In this document: positions 51,887 through 61,562 of the stretch, one piece after another
How positions within the stretch are numbered: the stretch's first letter is position 1
Layout of the letters: the number at the start of each line of letters is the position of its first letter
Program-made: the position numbers and the translations under genes
Origin: Mesorhizobium sp.
Lineage (GTDB): Bacteria; Pseudomonadota; Alphaproteobacteria; Rhizobiales; Rhizobiaceae
NCBI RefSeq assembly: GCF_017306585.1
Contig: NZ_JAFKIC010000112.1
Span: forward strand, 18,016 to 82,015
Direction: 5' to 3'
DNA length: 64,000 nucleotides
The notes under the pieces: model-generated
The model's database searches: none
What the model saw: only the letters and a program-made list of their open reading frames with translations
What the model was told of the DNA's origin: nothing

Positions 51887-54151
51887 CTACCCTTCCCGTT
51901 CCGCCTCGATCGCCGCCAGAATCCTCGGCGGCGACATCGGGATGTGCGTCATGCGCACGCCGGCGGCGTTCGACACCGCGTTGGCGATGGCCGCCAGCGG
52001 CGGGACGATCGAGGTTTCGCCGACGCCGCGCACGCCGTAGGGGTGGTTCGGGTTGGGGATTTCCAGGATCTGCGTGTCGATCATCGGCAGGTCGGAGCAG
52101 ACCGGGATGCGGTAGTCGAGGAAGCCGGCGTTCTGCAGGCGGCCGTCCTTGCCGTAAATATACTCCTCGTTGAGCGCCCAGCCTATGCCTTGCGCCGCGC
52201 CGCCCTGGTACTGGCCCTCGACATAGGTCGGGTGCACGGCCTTGCCGGCATCCTGCACCACCGTGTAGCGGATGACGCGCGTAGCGCCCGTCTCGGGGTC
52301 CACCTCGACGTCGCAGATATGGGTGGCGAAGGAGACGCCGGCGCCGTCGGCGACGAGCTCGCTGTGGCCGGCGATCGGGCCGCCGGTCTTGCCCGACTGC
52401 GCGGCGATCTCCTTCAGCGAGAGCTTGCCGAGATTGCCGTAATTGTCGCCCTTGGCCACCGCGTGGCCCTGCTCCCAGATCACGTCTTCCACCGGAATGT
52501 CCCACATCTGCGCGGCGCGGTCGCGCAGGATCTTTATCGCGTTGCGGGCGGCCGAGATGGTGGCCATGGAGGAGGAGAAGGTGCCCCGGCTGCCGTCGGT
52601 CATGTCGTTATAGCCGAGGGAAGCCGTGTCGGCGACGATGGCCTTCAGCTGGCTGTAGTCGATGCCAAGCTCTTCCGCCGCCACCAGCGACAGCGAGGCG
52701 CGCGAGCCGCCGACATCGACGGTGCCGACGGCGAGCGACACCGAGCCGTCCATGCCGATGTTTAGGTCGACGCAGGTCTGGCCGCCGAAATTGAACCAGA
52801 AGCCACAGGCCATGCCCCTGCCCTGGTTTTGCTTCAGCGGCGCCTTCATGTGCGGATGGTTCTTCACCGCCTCCAGCGTCGGGCCGATGCCGATCGGGCC
52901 GTAGACCGGGCCGTAGGAGGAGCGCGTGCCTTCCTGCGCGGCGTTTTTGATGCGGAAGTCGACCGGGTCGATGCCGATCTCCTTGGCGAGCTCGTCGACG
53001 GCGCTTTCCACCGCGAAGGCCGCCATCGGCGCGGACGGCGCGCGATAGGCGGCCGTCTTCGGCCGGTTGACCAGCACCTCGTAGCCCACGGTCCTGACAT
53101 TATCGAGCTTGTAGCAGGCAAACGCCGTCATAGCGCCGATCTCGGCCCAGCTGCCGGCATAGGGGCCGCTTGAGTAGCGCAGCGTCGCTTCGGCGGCCGT
53201 GATCGTGCCGTCCTTGCGCGCGCCGATCCGGACGTCGATCGAGGTGGCGCTGGTCGGGCCAGAGGCGCGGAACACCTCGTCGCGCGTCATCACCAGCTTC
53301 ACCGGCCGCCCGGCCTTGCGCGACAGGGCCAGCGCCACCGGCTCGGCCCAGACATGGGTCTTGCCGCCGAAGCCGCCGCCGATCTCCGAGGAGGTGACGC
53401 GCAGCTTCGAGGCTTCGAGCCCGAGCAGTTGCGCGCAATGCTGGCGGTAGACGAAATGGCCCTGCGTACACACCCACAGCTCCGCCGTGCCGTCGAGATT
53501 GACACTCGCCACGCAGGCATGCGGCTCGATATAGCCCTGATGCGTCTGCTCGGTCCTGAACGAGCGCTCGACGATGAAGTCGGCGGCGCCGAAGCCGGCA
53601 TGCACGTCGCCATGGCCGAACTGGCTGCGCTTGGTGACGTTGGAGGGTTTTGCCGGCTTCTCCTCCAGCCCCTCGGTGAAGATGGTGTCGTTGATCAGCG
53701 GCGCGTGGTGCCGCATCGCCTCGTCGACATCGGTGACATGCGGCAGCACCTCATAGTCGATCTCGATCAGCTTCAGCGCCTGCCTGGCGGTGCGCGCGTC
53801 GATCGCCGCGACCGCGGCCACCGCATGGCCGTCATAGAGCGCCTTGGCGCGCGCCATGCAGTTGTCGAGAATGTCGTACATGGCGGCGTCGCCATCGGTG
53901 AGGTCGGGCAGATCGGCCGCCGTGATCACCGCCTTCACGCCTTGCAGCTTCTCGGCTTTGGACGTGTCGATCTTGCGGATCTTCGCGTGGGCATGCGGGC
54001 TGCGCAGCACGCGGCCCACCAGCTGGCCGGCCATGTTGAAGTCGGCGCCATAGCGGGCGCGGCCGGTTACCTTGTCGATGCCGTCGGGCCGGATGGGGCG
54101 CGTGCCGACGGAGGCGAAGTTGCGGTTGGCGTAGCGCGGATCGAAATTCAT
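51887..54151 (-). CDS. Xanthine dehydrogenase-family molybdenum-binding subunit
   Basis: The 754-residue protein has GGGFGGKTHVWAEPVALALSRKAG and PVKLVMTRDEVFRASGP, the molybdopterin-binding region of this family, and the catalytic Glu in GVGETSIVPPLAAIANAV near the C-terminus. With the 2Fe-2S and FAD subunits upstream it forms the three-subunit LMS enzyme of the xanthine oxidase/CO dehydrogenase class. The substrate, a purine, N-heterocycle or aldehyde, is not fixed by sequence. I used the ATG at 54151 with GAAGGGAG upstream. Confidence 0.92.
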   Translation of the reverse strand: MNFDPRYANRNFASVGTRPIRPDGIDKVTGRARYGADFNMAGQLVGRVLRSPHAHAKIRKIDTSKAEKLQGVKAVITAADLPDLTDGDAAMYDILDNCMARAKALYDGHAVAAVAAIDARTARQALKLIEIDYEVLPHVTDVDEAMRHHAPLINDTIFTEGLEEKPAKPSNVTKRSQFGHGDVHAGFGAADFIVERSFRTEQTHQGYIEPHACVASVNLDGTAELWVCTQGHFVYRQHCAQLLGLEASKLRVTSSEIGGGFGGKTHVWAEPVALALSRKAGRPVKLVMTRDEVFRASGPTSATSIDVRIGARKDGTITAAEATLRYSSGPYAGSWAEIGAMTAFACYKLDNVRTVGYEVLVNRPKTAAYRAPSAPMAAFAVESAVDELAKEIGIDPVDFRIKNAAQEGTRSSYGPVYGPIGIGPTLEAVKNHPHMKAPLKQNQGRGMACGFWFNFGGQTCVDLNIGMDGSVSLAVGTVDVGGSRASLSLVAAEELGIDYSQLKAIVADTASLGYNDMTDGSRGTFSSSMATISAARNAIKILRDRAAQMWDIPVEDVIWEQGHAVAKGDNYGNLGKLSLKEIAAQSGKTGGPIAGHSELVADGAGVSFATHICDVEVDPETGATRVIRYTVVQDAGKAVHPTYVEGQYQGGAAQGIGWALNEEYIYGKDGRLQNAGFLDYRIPVCSDLPMIDTQILEIPNPNHPYGVRGVGETSIVPPLAAIANAVSNAAGVRMTHIPMSPPRILAAIEAEREG

Positions 54152-54167
54152 GGTCACGCTCCCTTCA

Positions 54168-54644
54168 TCACGCTTGTTTCATCACATGGGCGGCGTCCTG
54201 GACGGCGCGCACGATCTTGTCGTAGCCGGTGCAGCGGCACAGATTACCGGCCAGCCCAAAGCGGATTTCCTCCTCGCTCGGGTCAGGGTTCTTGGCCAGC
54301 AGGTCCTTGGCGGCGATCAGGAAGCCGGGCGTGCAGATGCCGCATTGGAGCGCGGCGTGCTCCAGGAACTTCTGCTGCAGCGGGTGCAGCGTCTCGCCAT
54401 GCGCCATGCCCTCGACGGTCTCGATGCGGCGGCCTTGCGCCTCCGCGCCCAATACCAGGCAGGAGCAGACCAGCCGGTCGTCGAGGATGATCGAGCAGGC
54501 GCCGCAGTCGCCCGTGCCGCAGCCTTCCTTGGCGCCGGTAAGCCCCAGACGGTCGCGCAGCACGTCGAGCAACGGCTCGTCGGGCTGGCAGAGATACTCG
54601 ACCGCGTCGCCGTTGATCGTGGTTGAAACCGCTATGCCAGCCAT
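54168..54644 (-). CDS. (2Fe-2S)-binding subunit of molybdenum hydroxylase
   Basis: The 158-residue protein has two iron-sulfur sites: plant-ferredoxin-like CGTGDCGACSIILDDRLVCSC and C-terminal CGICTPGF with NLCRCTGYDKIVRAV. This is the CoxS/XdhC-type small subunit. The ATG at 54644, after GGGAGGCAAATA, shares its A with the stop codon of the FAD-subunit gene (TAATG), so the two are tightly coupled. It carries electrons from the molybdenum site to FAD. Confidence 0.93.
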   Translation of the reverse strand: MAGIAVSTTINGDAVEYLCQPDEPLLDVLRDRLGLTGAKEGCGTGDCGACSIILDDRLVCSCLVLGAEAQGRRIETVEGMAHGETLHPLQQKFLEHAALQCGICTPGFLIAAKDLLAKNPDPSEEEIRFGLAGNLCRCTGYDKIVRAVQDAAHVMKQA

Positions 54645-55504
54645 TATTTGCCTCCCGCGCGTGCGTAGGCGGTCGTTGCGGCGCGTCCCGCCAGCACGCC
54701 CGCGACCTTGCGCCTGAATTCGATTGTGCCTCTCTTGTCGTCGATGGGCCGGCAGGCACCGGAGCACACCTTTGCCAGCCGTTCGAGCGCCGCATCGTCG
54801 AGCTTGCGGCCTATCAGCGCCTCGGCGGCCTCCTCCACCAGAAGCACGGTGGGGGCGGCCGCGCCCAGCGCCACGCGGGCGGCCTTGATCACGCCGGCCT
54901 CATCCAGCGTCAGGTTCACGCCCGCGCTCACCACGGCGATGTCCATTTCGGTGCGCGGAATGAACCGCAGATACGCGTCGCCCGAACGGGCCGCCCGCTT
55001 GGAAAGCAGGATCGCCTCGATGATCTCGCCCTTGGCGAGCGAGGTCTTGCCCGGCCCGGTCGGCACGGCTTCCACCGCGATGGTGCGGCTGCCCGAAGGC
55101 CCGGCCACCACGGCGCGCGCGCCCGCCGCCACCAGCGCCGGCACGCTGTCGGCCGCCGGCGAGGCGTTGCAGAGATTGCCTGTGATGGTGCAGCGCCCCT
55201 GCACCTGCTTGGAGCCGATCAGCTTCGCCGCTTCGACCACGCCAGGCCATGCCTTTTTCAGCACGGCGTTCTCGCCCAGCACCGCGCAGGGCACCGCCGC
55301 CCCGATGCTGAAGCCTTCGGCCGTTTCGCGGATATCGCTGAAGCCCGGAATTCCCTTGATGTCGACGATCAGCTCAGGCTCGACGAAACCGCCCTTCATC
55401 CTCACCAGCAGGTCGCTGCCCCCCGCCAGGATGGCCGCCGGGCCGGCCGACCCGGCCAATTGGCCCACGGCATCCTCGATTGAAAGCGGACGTATGTAAC
55501 GCAT
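54644..55504 (-). CDS. FAD-binding subunit of molybdenum hydroxylase
   Basis: The 286-residue protein has the CoxM/XdhB fold: PAAILAGGSDLLVRMKGG near residue 25 and ITGNLCNASPAADSVPALVA in the middle, which bind FAD. It is the first gene of the hydroxylase operon, with GGGGAGACG before the ATG. It passes electrons to the external acceptor. The enzyme differs from true xanthine dehydrogenase in having the FAD part on its own chain. Confidence 0.93.
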   Translation of the reverse strand: MRYIRPLSIEDAVGQLAGSAGPAAILAGGSDLLVRMKGGFVEPELIVDIKGIPGFSDIRETAEGFSIGAAVPCAVLGENAVLKKAWPGVVEAAKLIGSKQVQGRCTITGNLCNASPAADSVPALVAAGARAVVAGPSGSRTIAVEAVPTGPGKTSLAKGEIIEAILLSKRAARSGDAYLRFIPRTEMDIAVVSAGVNLTLDEAGVIKAARVALGAAAPTVLLVEEAAEALIGRKLDDAALERLAKVCSGACRPIDDKRGTIEFRRKVAGVLAGRAATTAYARAGGK

Positions 55505-55696
55505 CGTCTCCCCTTTAGGTCATCGCGATTTCGCCGACCGTTATAAACTGTCTCCTCATAATGACCATCCGCTTCCTGGCCCGACAAGATTGGGCCAGGT
55601 GCCACCGAGCGGCGTGCACCCGAGCGGCGTTGGCGCATTCATGCTTGACCGCGCCACGCCGTCCGGCAATCCTGTCCGCCAAAGGAGGAGGTTTCC

Positions 55697-56152
55697 ATGC
55701 GACGTTTCCTGCTTGTGTTTTGCGCCCTGCTGCTGGCCGCGCCGGCTGGTGCGGCGAGCCTCTATTACGGCGCCAGGGTCGGAATGAAGCTCACCATCGT
55801 CAAGAAAACGGGCATCGGCTCGGAACACGCCAGCATTTTGGCCAAACACGACCGGCACGATGCAACCATCTACTGCCGCGAGTACGGCCATGATTTCACG
55901 AAGAAATGCATCGACGACGAGATGAAGGCGCCGCTCAACTTCGAGATAACAGCCAATTGCAAGACCGGCGAATTCACCACCTTCTATGGCGCCAAGATGC
56001 TGTTTCAGGGCCGCAACAAGGGCACCGAGGTGACGGTGGATTACCTCATCAAGGCGGTGGCAGAGAACGTGCTGCTCGATGGCTCCGGCGCTTCGGGCTA
56101 CGACTATACGATCGACCAGTTCAAGGCGCTCTGCCCCAACCGCGTGAAGTAG
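55697..56152 (+). CDS. Small secreted hypothetical protein
   Basis: The 151-residue protein has a clear Sec signal (RRFLLVFCALLLAAPAGAAS) and a mature part of about 130 residues with four cysteines that could form two disulfides (IYCREYG, KKCIDDE, NCKTGEF and LCPNRVK). I recognise no domain. An AAAGGAGGAGGTTTCC ribosome binding site makes expression likely. Probably periplasmic. No functional clue from the neighbours. Confidence 0.75.
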   Translation: MRRFLLVFCALLLAAPAGAASLYYGARVGMKLTIVKKTGIGSEHASILAKHDRHDATIYCREYGHDFTKKCIDDEMKAPLNFEITANCKTGEFTTFYGAKMLFQGRNKGTEVTVDYLIKAVAENVLLDGSGASGYDYTIDQFKALCPNRVK

Positions 56153-56283
56153 ACCGGCAGCCGCCATTCCTGGCCCGCCAAAGCCCGGCGCTTGGCGTGT
56201 GGCGGCGGATGCCGTTTGCCGCTACTCCTCGGGGCATGCGCACGCGCAGGCGTGTCGTGAGGAGTAAGCGGAGGCGAACAAGC

Positions 56284-57432
56284 ATGACCCTGACCAACCG
56301 CGACATTGTCGAGCTCACCGAATGGCGGCGCCAGCTGCACCGCCAGCCGGAAATCTCCAACGAGGAGGAGAAGACGGCGCAAGCGGTCGTCGCCTTCCTA
56401 GCCGACACCGCGCCCGACAAGGTGCTGACCGGCCTGGGCGGCCATGGCGTCGCGGCGGTCTATGACAGCGGCAAGGCGGGACCGACCCTCCTGTTCCGCT
56501 CCGAACTCGACGCCCTGCCCATCGAGGAACTGTCCGGCGTGGCGCATTCCTCCGAAGTGCCGGGCAAGTCGCATATGTGCGGCCATGACGGGCACACCGC
56601 CATCATCGCCTCGCTCGGTCGCCAGTTCGGCCGCGAGCGCCCGGCCAGCGGCCGCGTCGTGCTGATGTTCCAGCCCGCCGAGGAAACCGGCAATGGCGCC
56701 GCCGGCGTGGTGGCCGATCCGCGCTATGGCGAGATCGCGCCCGATTTCGCCTTCTCGCTGCACAACCTGCCCGGCGTGCCGTTCGGCGAGGTGCGCGTGA
56801 AACCGGGCGTGGTCAACTGCGCCTCGCGCGGCATGCGCATCGTGCTGGAAGGCAAGACCGCGCATTCCTCCATGCCCGAAACCGGAATTTCGCCGATGAA
56901 GGCGATTTCCGAACTGATGCCGGCGCTGCCGGCACTCGGCCGCGCCACCTTCGCCGACGACGATTTCGCCATGGTCACCGTTACCCACGCCGCCATGGGC
57001 GAAGCCGTGTTCGGCATCGCGCCCGCCCACGCCGAGGTCTGGGCGACGCTGCGCACCCGCCGCGACGAGAACATGGCCGATCTCTGCGCCGCCGCCGAGG
57101 CGCTGGTCGGCGAGATCGCCGCCCGCCACCGCCTTTCCACCCGCTGGGACTATCACGAGATCTTCGTCGCCAGCGTCAACGCGCCGGATGCCGTCGAGCA
57201 TCTGCAACGCGCCCTCAACGAAGAAGGCGTCACCCATGGCGAGGAAGCCCTGCCGATGCGCGCCTCGGAAGATTTCGGCCTGTTCGGCCACAGCGCGAAA
57301 TCCGCCATGTTCTTCCTCGGCGCCGGCGAGAGCTATCCGGCGCTGCACAACCCGGATTATGATTTTCCCGATGACCTGATCCCGATCGGGTCGAGGATTT
57401 TCATGCGGACGGCGCGGAATCTGCTGGGGTGA
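56284..57432 (+). CDS. M20-family amidohydrolase (hippurate/IAA-amino acid hydrolase type)
   Basis: The 382-residue protein starts at ATG 56284 (AAGCGGAGGCGAACAAGC upstream). Metal-site motifs typical of M20D are present: HMCGHDGHTAIIAS, FQPAEETGNGAAG and, in the C-terminal part, MRASEDFGLFG. A dimerisation lid domain lies between. Enzymes of this type split N-acyl amino acids such as hippurate or N-acetylated compounds. It is cytoplasmic, with no signal peptide. The true substrate is unknown. Confidence 0.9.
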   Translation: MTLTNRDIVELTEWRRQLHRQPEISNEEEKTAQAVVAFLADTAPDKVLTGLGGHGVAAVYDSGKAGPTLLFRSELDALPIEELSGVAHSSEVPGKSHMCGHDGHTAIIASLGRQFGRERPASGRVVLMFQPAEETGNGAAGVVADPRYGEIAPDFAFSLHNLPGVPFGEVRVKPGVVNCASRGMRIVLEGKTAHSSMPETGISPMKAISELMPALPALGRATFADDDFAMVTVTHAAMGEAVFGIAPAHAEVWATLRTRRDENMADLCAAAEALVGEIAARHRLSTRWDYHEIFVASVNAPDAVEHLQRALNEEGVTHGEEALPMRASEDFGLFGHSAKSAMFFLGAGESYPALHNPDYDFPDDLIPIGSRIFMRTARNLLG

Positions 57433-57595
57433 ACGTCTAACTCGGTATTGCTCGACACCGGGGAACCAAAAAAGCGCACCCGGCGCGATACGGTATGCGC
57501 AATTGCTTGTCGCAACTTTCACCTTTTACATCAGCGTTCTTCGCCATCCACACCAACTTGAAGCACATCTGCGGATTTTCATTGACCGGCTATCT

Positions 57596-57616
57596 ATTGC
57601 GCAAGCATTGCGCAAT
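57596..57616. promoter_or_regulatory. Palindrome upstream of the patatin-like gene
   Basis: ATTGCGCAAGCATTGCGCAA followed by T is a 21-bp inverted repeat with perfect 9-bp arms, 35 bp before the ATG of the lipase gene. The position fits an operator or a repressor site overlapping the promoter. No regulator is identified. Confidence 0.5.
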
Positions 57617-57651
57617 AATCAGGCACCTCAACTATAGGCGTGGGGACGTTT

Positions 57652-60534
57652 ATGCCCGAGGCAGCCAGTTCAGCCGCGTCAGCCGAAGCTGATGACGGCA
57701 CCGTCGCATTCGATCGGGTGCGCGCAGACGAATACAGGGCGATCCATGCGCGGCGCGACGACAGGATCGCTGCCACCGCCGTTCCTGAAAATCTTTTCGG
57801 CGTCGCATTGTCGGGCGGCGGAATCCGCTCGGCATCGTTTTCGCTGGGCGCCTTGCAGGCCCTGCATCTCTACGACCTCATTCCGAAGATCGACTACCTG
57901 TCCACCGTCTCGGGCGGCGGCTACATCGGCACGAGCATGGTGGCGGCGCTGACCCGAAGCGCGGAAAGCCACCCCAGGACGAAGCCTGCCAAACTGGAAT
58001 TCCCCTTCGCCGATACCAAGAGCGGGAGCGATTCCAGCGAGGTCAAGCACCTGCGCGACAACAGCAAGTTCCTGGCGCCCAACGGGCTGAGCGACATCGG
58101 GCTTTCGCTGGCGATCCTGCTGCGCGGCCTGATGGTGAACTTCCTGCTGCTGCTTACGGTGATGTTGCCGCTGGCAACCCTGCTCATCCTGGCCAACCCG
58201 ACGACGGCGCATCTCGACCGCAGCCTGATTTCGGACCTGCCGCCTTTCCTCGCCTGCCCGAACCCCGCCGGTCCCTGGTGCTACCCCCTGGATCACAATG
58301 ACAGCTGGCTATGGTTGTATGACTACATCAAGAACCCATGGATCATGAGCAAGGTCTGTGGCGCGCTGGTCGGCCTCTGGCTCATCGGCTGGGCGCTGTC
58401 GCGATCCATCGTCGACTTCGCGGGCGGCGACAGGGCAAGGGACATATCCGAGCCTTCGTCCCGGGGCGCCAGGACGGGCAGATGGCTGCTGATCCTGTTC
58501 TGCAGCTCGGTGATCATCGAGTTGCAGCCCTATGTGATCAAGTTCGCCATCTGGCTGCAGACCTCGCCGGATGTCGGCTTCACGCTGAAAGCGCTGGCGG
58601 CGAGCGCGGCCGCGCTGATCACGTCGACGGCGGCGTTCCGCGGTGTTCTGGTCGGCTGGATCGAACGGGCGCTGAACACAGAGAAGACAGGCGCGTGGCT
58701 GCAGGGGCTGCTGGCCAAGGCCGCTTTCTATGCGGTGGGCCTGGCCCTGCCGCTGCTGCTCTACGGCCTGTTCATCATGCTGGTGGCCTGGGGAATAAAG
58801 ATTGAGCCGCCTTTGGGTTCGCAGCCATCGCTGCTTGCCGGACTGCTCACCCACCTCATGCAGACATTCCCTGTCCTGGCGAAGTTCATGGCTTCGTGGG
58901 GAATCTCCGTGGAACAGCCGAGCCGGATCATTGCCGCCTATGCGCTCGGGCCGCACTGGCTGACCGACACCAATTACTTCTGGCGGTTCGTACTTTGCAC
59001 GGCCGTGCTGATCGGCGCCTCGTGGATCATCACCTACAAATCACACAAAACCGACGATGATATGGACTGGAGGGAACGACGCGCTTTCCTTGTCGACCGG
59101 CTGCGTTCGCCCCCCATCAAGTCCAGCATCGCCTTCTACATCGTCGCCGCACTGGTTCTTGCCGTGCTGGCCGCGATGGCGGTTCGCCCGGCCGGCACGG
59201 ACGATCAGTGGTGGGTGCTGTGCAATTATCTTGGGCTGACATTGTCGGTCTGGCTGATCACGCTGTTCTTCACGGAGAACGCCAACGGCCTGCATCGTCT
59301 CTACCGTGACCGGCTTCAGTCGGCTTTCGAGCTGAACAACACCGACGAGAAGGCGATGAAACTGCACGAGATCAGCAAGAAGGCGCCTTATCTGTTGGTG
59401 AACGGGACCCTGAACGTTAAGCGTTCGGCGCAAGGGAACATCACCACCGAGTTCGACCCGGCCAAGCGCGGCAGAAACGCCGAGTTCTTCGTGTTCTCGA
59501 AAAACTATGTCGGCAGCGACGCGACAGGCTATGCGGAAGCGGAGCGGTTCGGGAATTGCGAGGACCAGTTGGACCTGGCGACAGCGGCGGCGATCTCCGG
59601 CGCCGCCGTCTCGTCCAGCATGGGTCGCATCAGGATAGGCCTTCTCGGTCCGACATTGGCGATACTGAATCTGCGGCTGGGCTTCTGGCTCGCCAATCCG
59701 CAGAAGCTGCTCTACTGGGAGCGCTACCGGCGTGACATCGACAGCTATCGCAGCTCGGCAAAAGACGAACCCGCGCCGAAGGAGACCAAACAGCGCCGCT
59801 GGGAAGAATATCTGCGTCTCTATCTGTTCCAGGAGGCCTTCGGCATATTGCGGTCGGACTCCTCGCGCATCTACATCACCGATGGCGGCCATCTCGACAA
59901 TCTCGGCCTCTATCAGCTGCTGAAGCGCAAATGCAAACTGATCGTCGTCGTCGATGGCGAGGCCGACCCCGGCATGAATTTCGGCGCCTTCTGCGATGTG
60001 CAGCGCTTTATCCGGATCGATGAAAACACCCGCATCGAACTGGACTGGCAGCCGATCCGCGATACCGTCATCCAGCGCCAGGCGGACAGGTCGAAACGGG
60101 AGCCGGCGGGAAGCCTCGCCCATCTCCATCATTTCGCGATCGGCCGCATAGCCTATGTGGGTCAGAAGGAAGAGGGGCTGCTGCTTTACATCAAGGCCGC
60201 GGTGACCGGCGACGAGCCCGACTATGTGCTCGACTATGAGCGCCGCAATCCGGTGTTCCCGCACGAATCGACGAGCCACCAGTTCTTTTCCGAGGAGCAG
60301 ATGGAGGCGTACCGGGCGCTCGGTTTCCACTCGGTGAAGCGCGCCCTCGACGGTCTCGACATCAAGGACAAGAGCCAGGCCTACAAAGCCCAGAAGGACC
60401 TCATCCGCAAGTTCCGGCGCGACCTGAAAGTTACGAAATACATTGATCCGCGCCCGAAGCCTGCCAGGAACAAGAGGTCAGCGGCCGGCAGGCGCAGGGC
60501 AAACACCCCGGCACCGATCCAGCACTACGAGTAG
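57652..60534 (+). CDS. Membrane-embedded patatin-like phospholipase
   Basis: The 960-residue protein has the patatin oxyanion-hole motif SGGGIRS at 54-60 and a nucleophile Ser87 in STVSGGGYIG. It has a large insert with many hydrophobic segments from about 150 to 560, then the C-terminal patatin half with catalytic Asp744 in ITDGGHLDNLGLYQLL. The catalytic domain is therefore split by a membrane domain. The ATG at 57652 follows GGGGACGTTT; a GTG four codons earlier is possible. Phospholipase activity is inferred from the dyad. The gene is convergent with and 36 bp from the Liv operon. Confidence 0.88.
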   Translation: MPEAASSAASAEADDGTVAFDRVRADEYRAIHARRDDRIAATAVPENLFGVALSGGGIRSASFSLGALQALHLYDLIPKIDYLSTVSGGGYIGTSMVAALTRSAESHPRTKPAKLEFPFADTKSGSDSSEVKHLRDNSKFLAPNGLSDIGLSLAILLRGLMVNFLLLLTVMLPLATLLILANPTTAHLDRSLISDLPPFLACPNPAGPWCYPLDHNDSWLWLYDYIKNPWIMSKVCGALVGLWLIGWALSRSIVDFAGGDRARDISEPSSRGARTGRWLLILFCSSVIIELQPYVIKFAIWLQTSPDVGFTLKALAASAAALITSTAAFRGVLVGWIERALNTEKTGAWLQGLLAKAAFYAVGLALPLLLYGLFIMLVAWGIKIEPPLGSQPSLLAGLLTHLMQTFPVLAKFMASWGISVEQPSRIIAAYALGPHWLTDTNYFWRFVLCTAVLIGASWIITYKSHKTDDDMDWRERRAFLVDRLRSPPIKSSIAFYIVAALVLAVLAAMAVRPAGTDDQWWVLCNYLGLTLSVWLITLFFTENANGLHRLYRDRLQSAFELNNTDEKAMKLHEISKKAPYLLVNGTLNVKRSAQGNITTEFDPAKRGRNAEFFVFSKNYVGSDATGYAEAERFGNCEDQLDLATAAAISGAAVSSSMGRIRIGLLGPTLAILNLRLGFWLANPQKLLYWERYRRDIDSYRSSAKDEPAPKETKQRRWEEYLRLYLFQEAFGILRSDSSRIYITDGGHLDNLGLYQLLKRKCKLIVVVDGEADPGMNFGAFCDVQRFIRIDENTRIELDWQPIRDTVIQRQADRSKREPAGSLAHLHHFAIGRIAYVGQKEEGLLLYIKAAVTGDEPDYVLDYERRNPVFPHESTSHQFFSEEQMEAYRALGFHSVKRALDGLDIKDKSQAYKAQKDLIRKFRRDLKVTKYIDPRPKPARNKRSAAGRRRANTPAPIQHYE

Positions 60535-60570
60535 GATGCCGAACCACCAGCCGGCTGCCGGCGCGCCGCC

Positions 60571-61557
60571 CTACGCCGCCCGCACCCTCCCCCCAAAACT
60601 CCGCATCAGCCCCTTCGGCAGGAAGAGCATGGCGAGGATGATCGTCAGCCCCGAAATCACCGGGTGGTAGTCCGGCACCACGATTTTCGCCAGGTCGAAC
60701 ACGGCGTACATGACCAGCGCGCCGAGTATGGGGCCGATGAGCGTGCCGGTGCCGCCGACCACGGTCATCATCAGCGGCAGAAGCATCCAATCGAGGTCGA
60801 AGACCGAGTCCGGGCCGACATGGAAGATGTAGTAGGTATAGAGGCTGCCGGCGACGCCGGCGATGAAGGCGCTACCGGCGAAGGCTGATACCTTGACCTT
60901 GAGCACGTCGATGCCGTTGGCCGACGCCGCCATCTCGTCGTCGCGCACGGCGATCAGCGCCAGGCCGTAGCGCGAGCGCATCAAGAGGCGGATCGCCACC
61001 GCGACGCCGGCCATCAGGCCGAGCCCGACAAGATAGTGCGGCAACAGCGTGTCGAACGTGCCGGCGGGCGCGACGACGCCGAAGGCGCCGCCGGTGAAGT
61101 CGCCGCCATTGATGAACATCACCTTGACGATCTCGCCGAAACCGAGCGTGCCGAGCGCGAAATAGTCGCCGCGCAGCTTGGACAGCAACGGCAGGCCGAT
61201 GATGACAGCGGCGACAGCCGCGACAAGCCCGCCCAGCGCCATCGTCACCGGGTCGAAATAATAGATGTCCGGGTGGCTGTCATAGAGCGAGCCCCAGAGA
61301 TAGTTGCCGGTCCACAGGATGGCGGTGGTGTAGGCGCCGAGCCCGAAGAAGGCGTGGTTGCCCAGGCTGATCTGGCCGCCGAAACCGGCGACGAGGTTCC
61401 AGCCCTGCGCCATGATGGCGTAGAGGAAGACGAAGAACAGGAACGAGAAGGCGTAGGAGTCCACCGCGCCCGGCAGCAGCGGCACCAGCGCCAGTGCGGC
61501 AACGATCGCGATCGCGATTGCTGTCCACGCCCGTTCCGGCAAGGCTTGCTTCAACAT
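60571..61557 (-). CDS. Branched-chain amino acid-type ABC permease (LivM-like)
   Basis: The 328-residue protein has about ten membrane segments and the LivM pattern VAGFGGQISLGNHAFFGLGAY with the EAA-like loop RSRYGLALIAVRDDEMAASANGIDV. It is the last gene of a four-gene leftward operon with livH, livF and livG. It starts 5 nt after the livH stop. The binding protein must lie beyond the window. Confidence 0.92.
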   Translation of the reverse strand: MLKQALPERAWTAIAIAIVAALALVPLLPGAVDSYAFSFLFFVFLYAIMAQGWNLVAGFGGQISLGNHAFFGLGAYTTAILWTGNYLWGSLYDSHPDIYYFDPVTMALGGLVAAVAAVIIGLPLLSKLRGDYFALGTLGFGEIVKVMFINGGDFTGGAFGVVAPAGTFDTLLPHYLVGLGLMAGVAVAIRLLMRSRYGLALIAVRDDEMAASANGIDVLKVKVSAFAGSAFIAGVAGSLYTYYIFHVGPDSVFDLDWMLLPLMMTVVGGTGTLIGPILGALVMYAVFDLAKIVVPDYHPVISGLTIILAMLFLPKGLMRSFGGRVRAA

Positions 61558-61562
61558 GGCGC

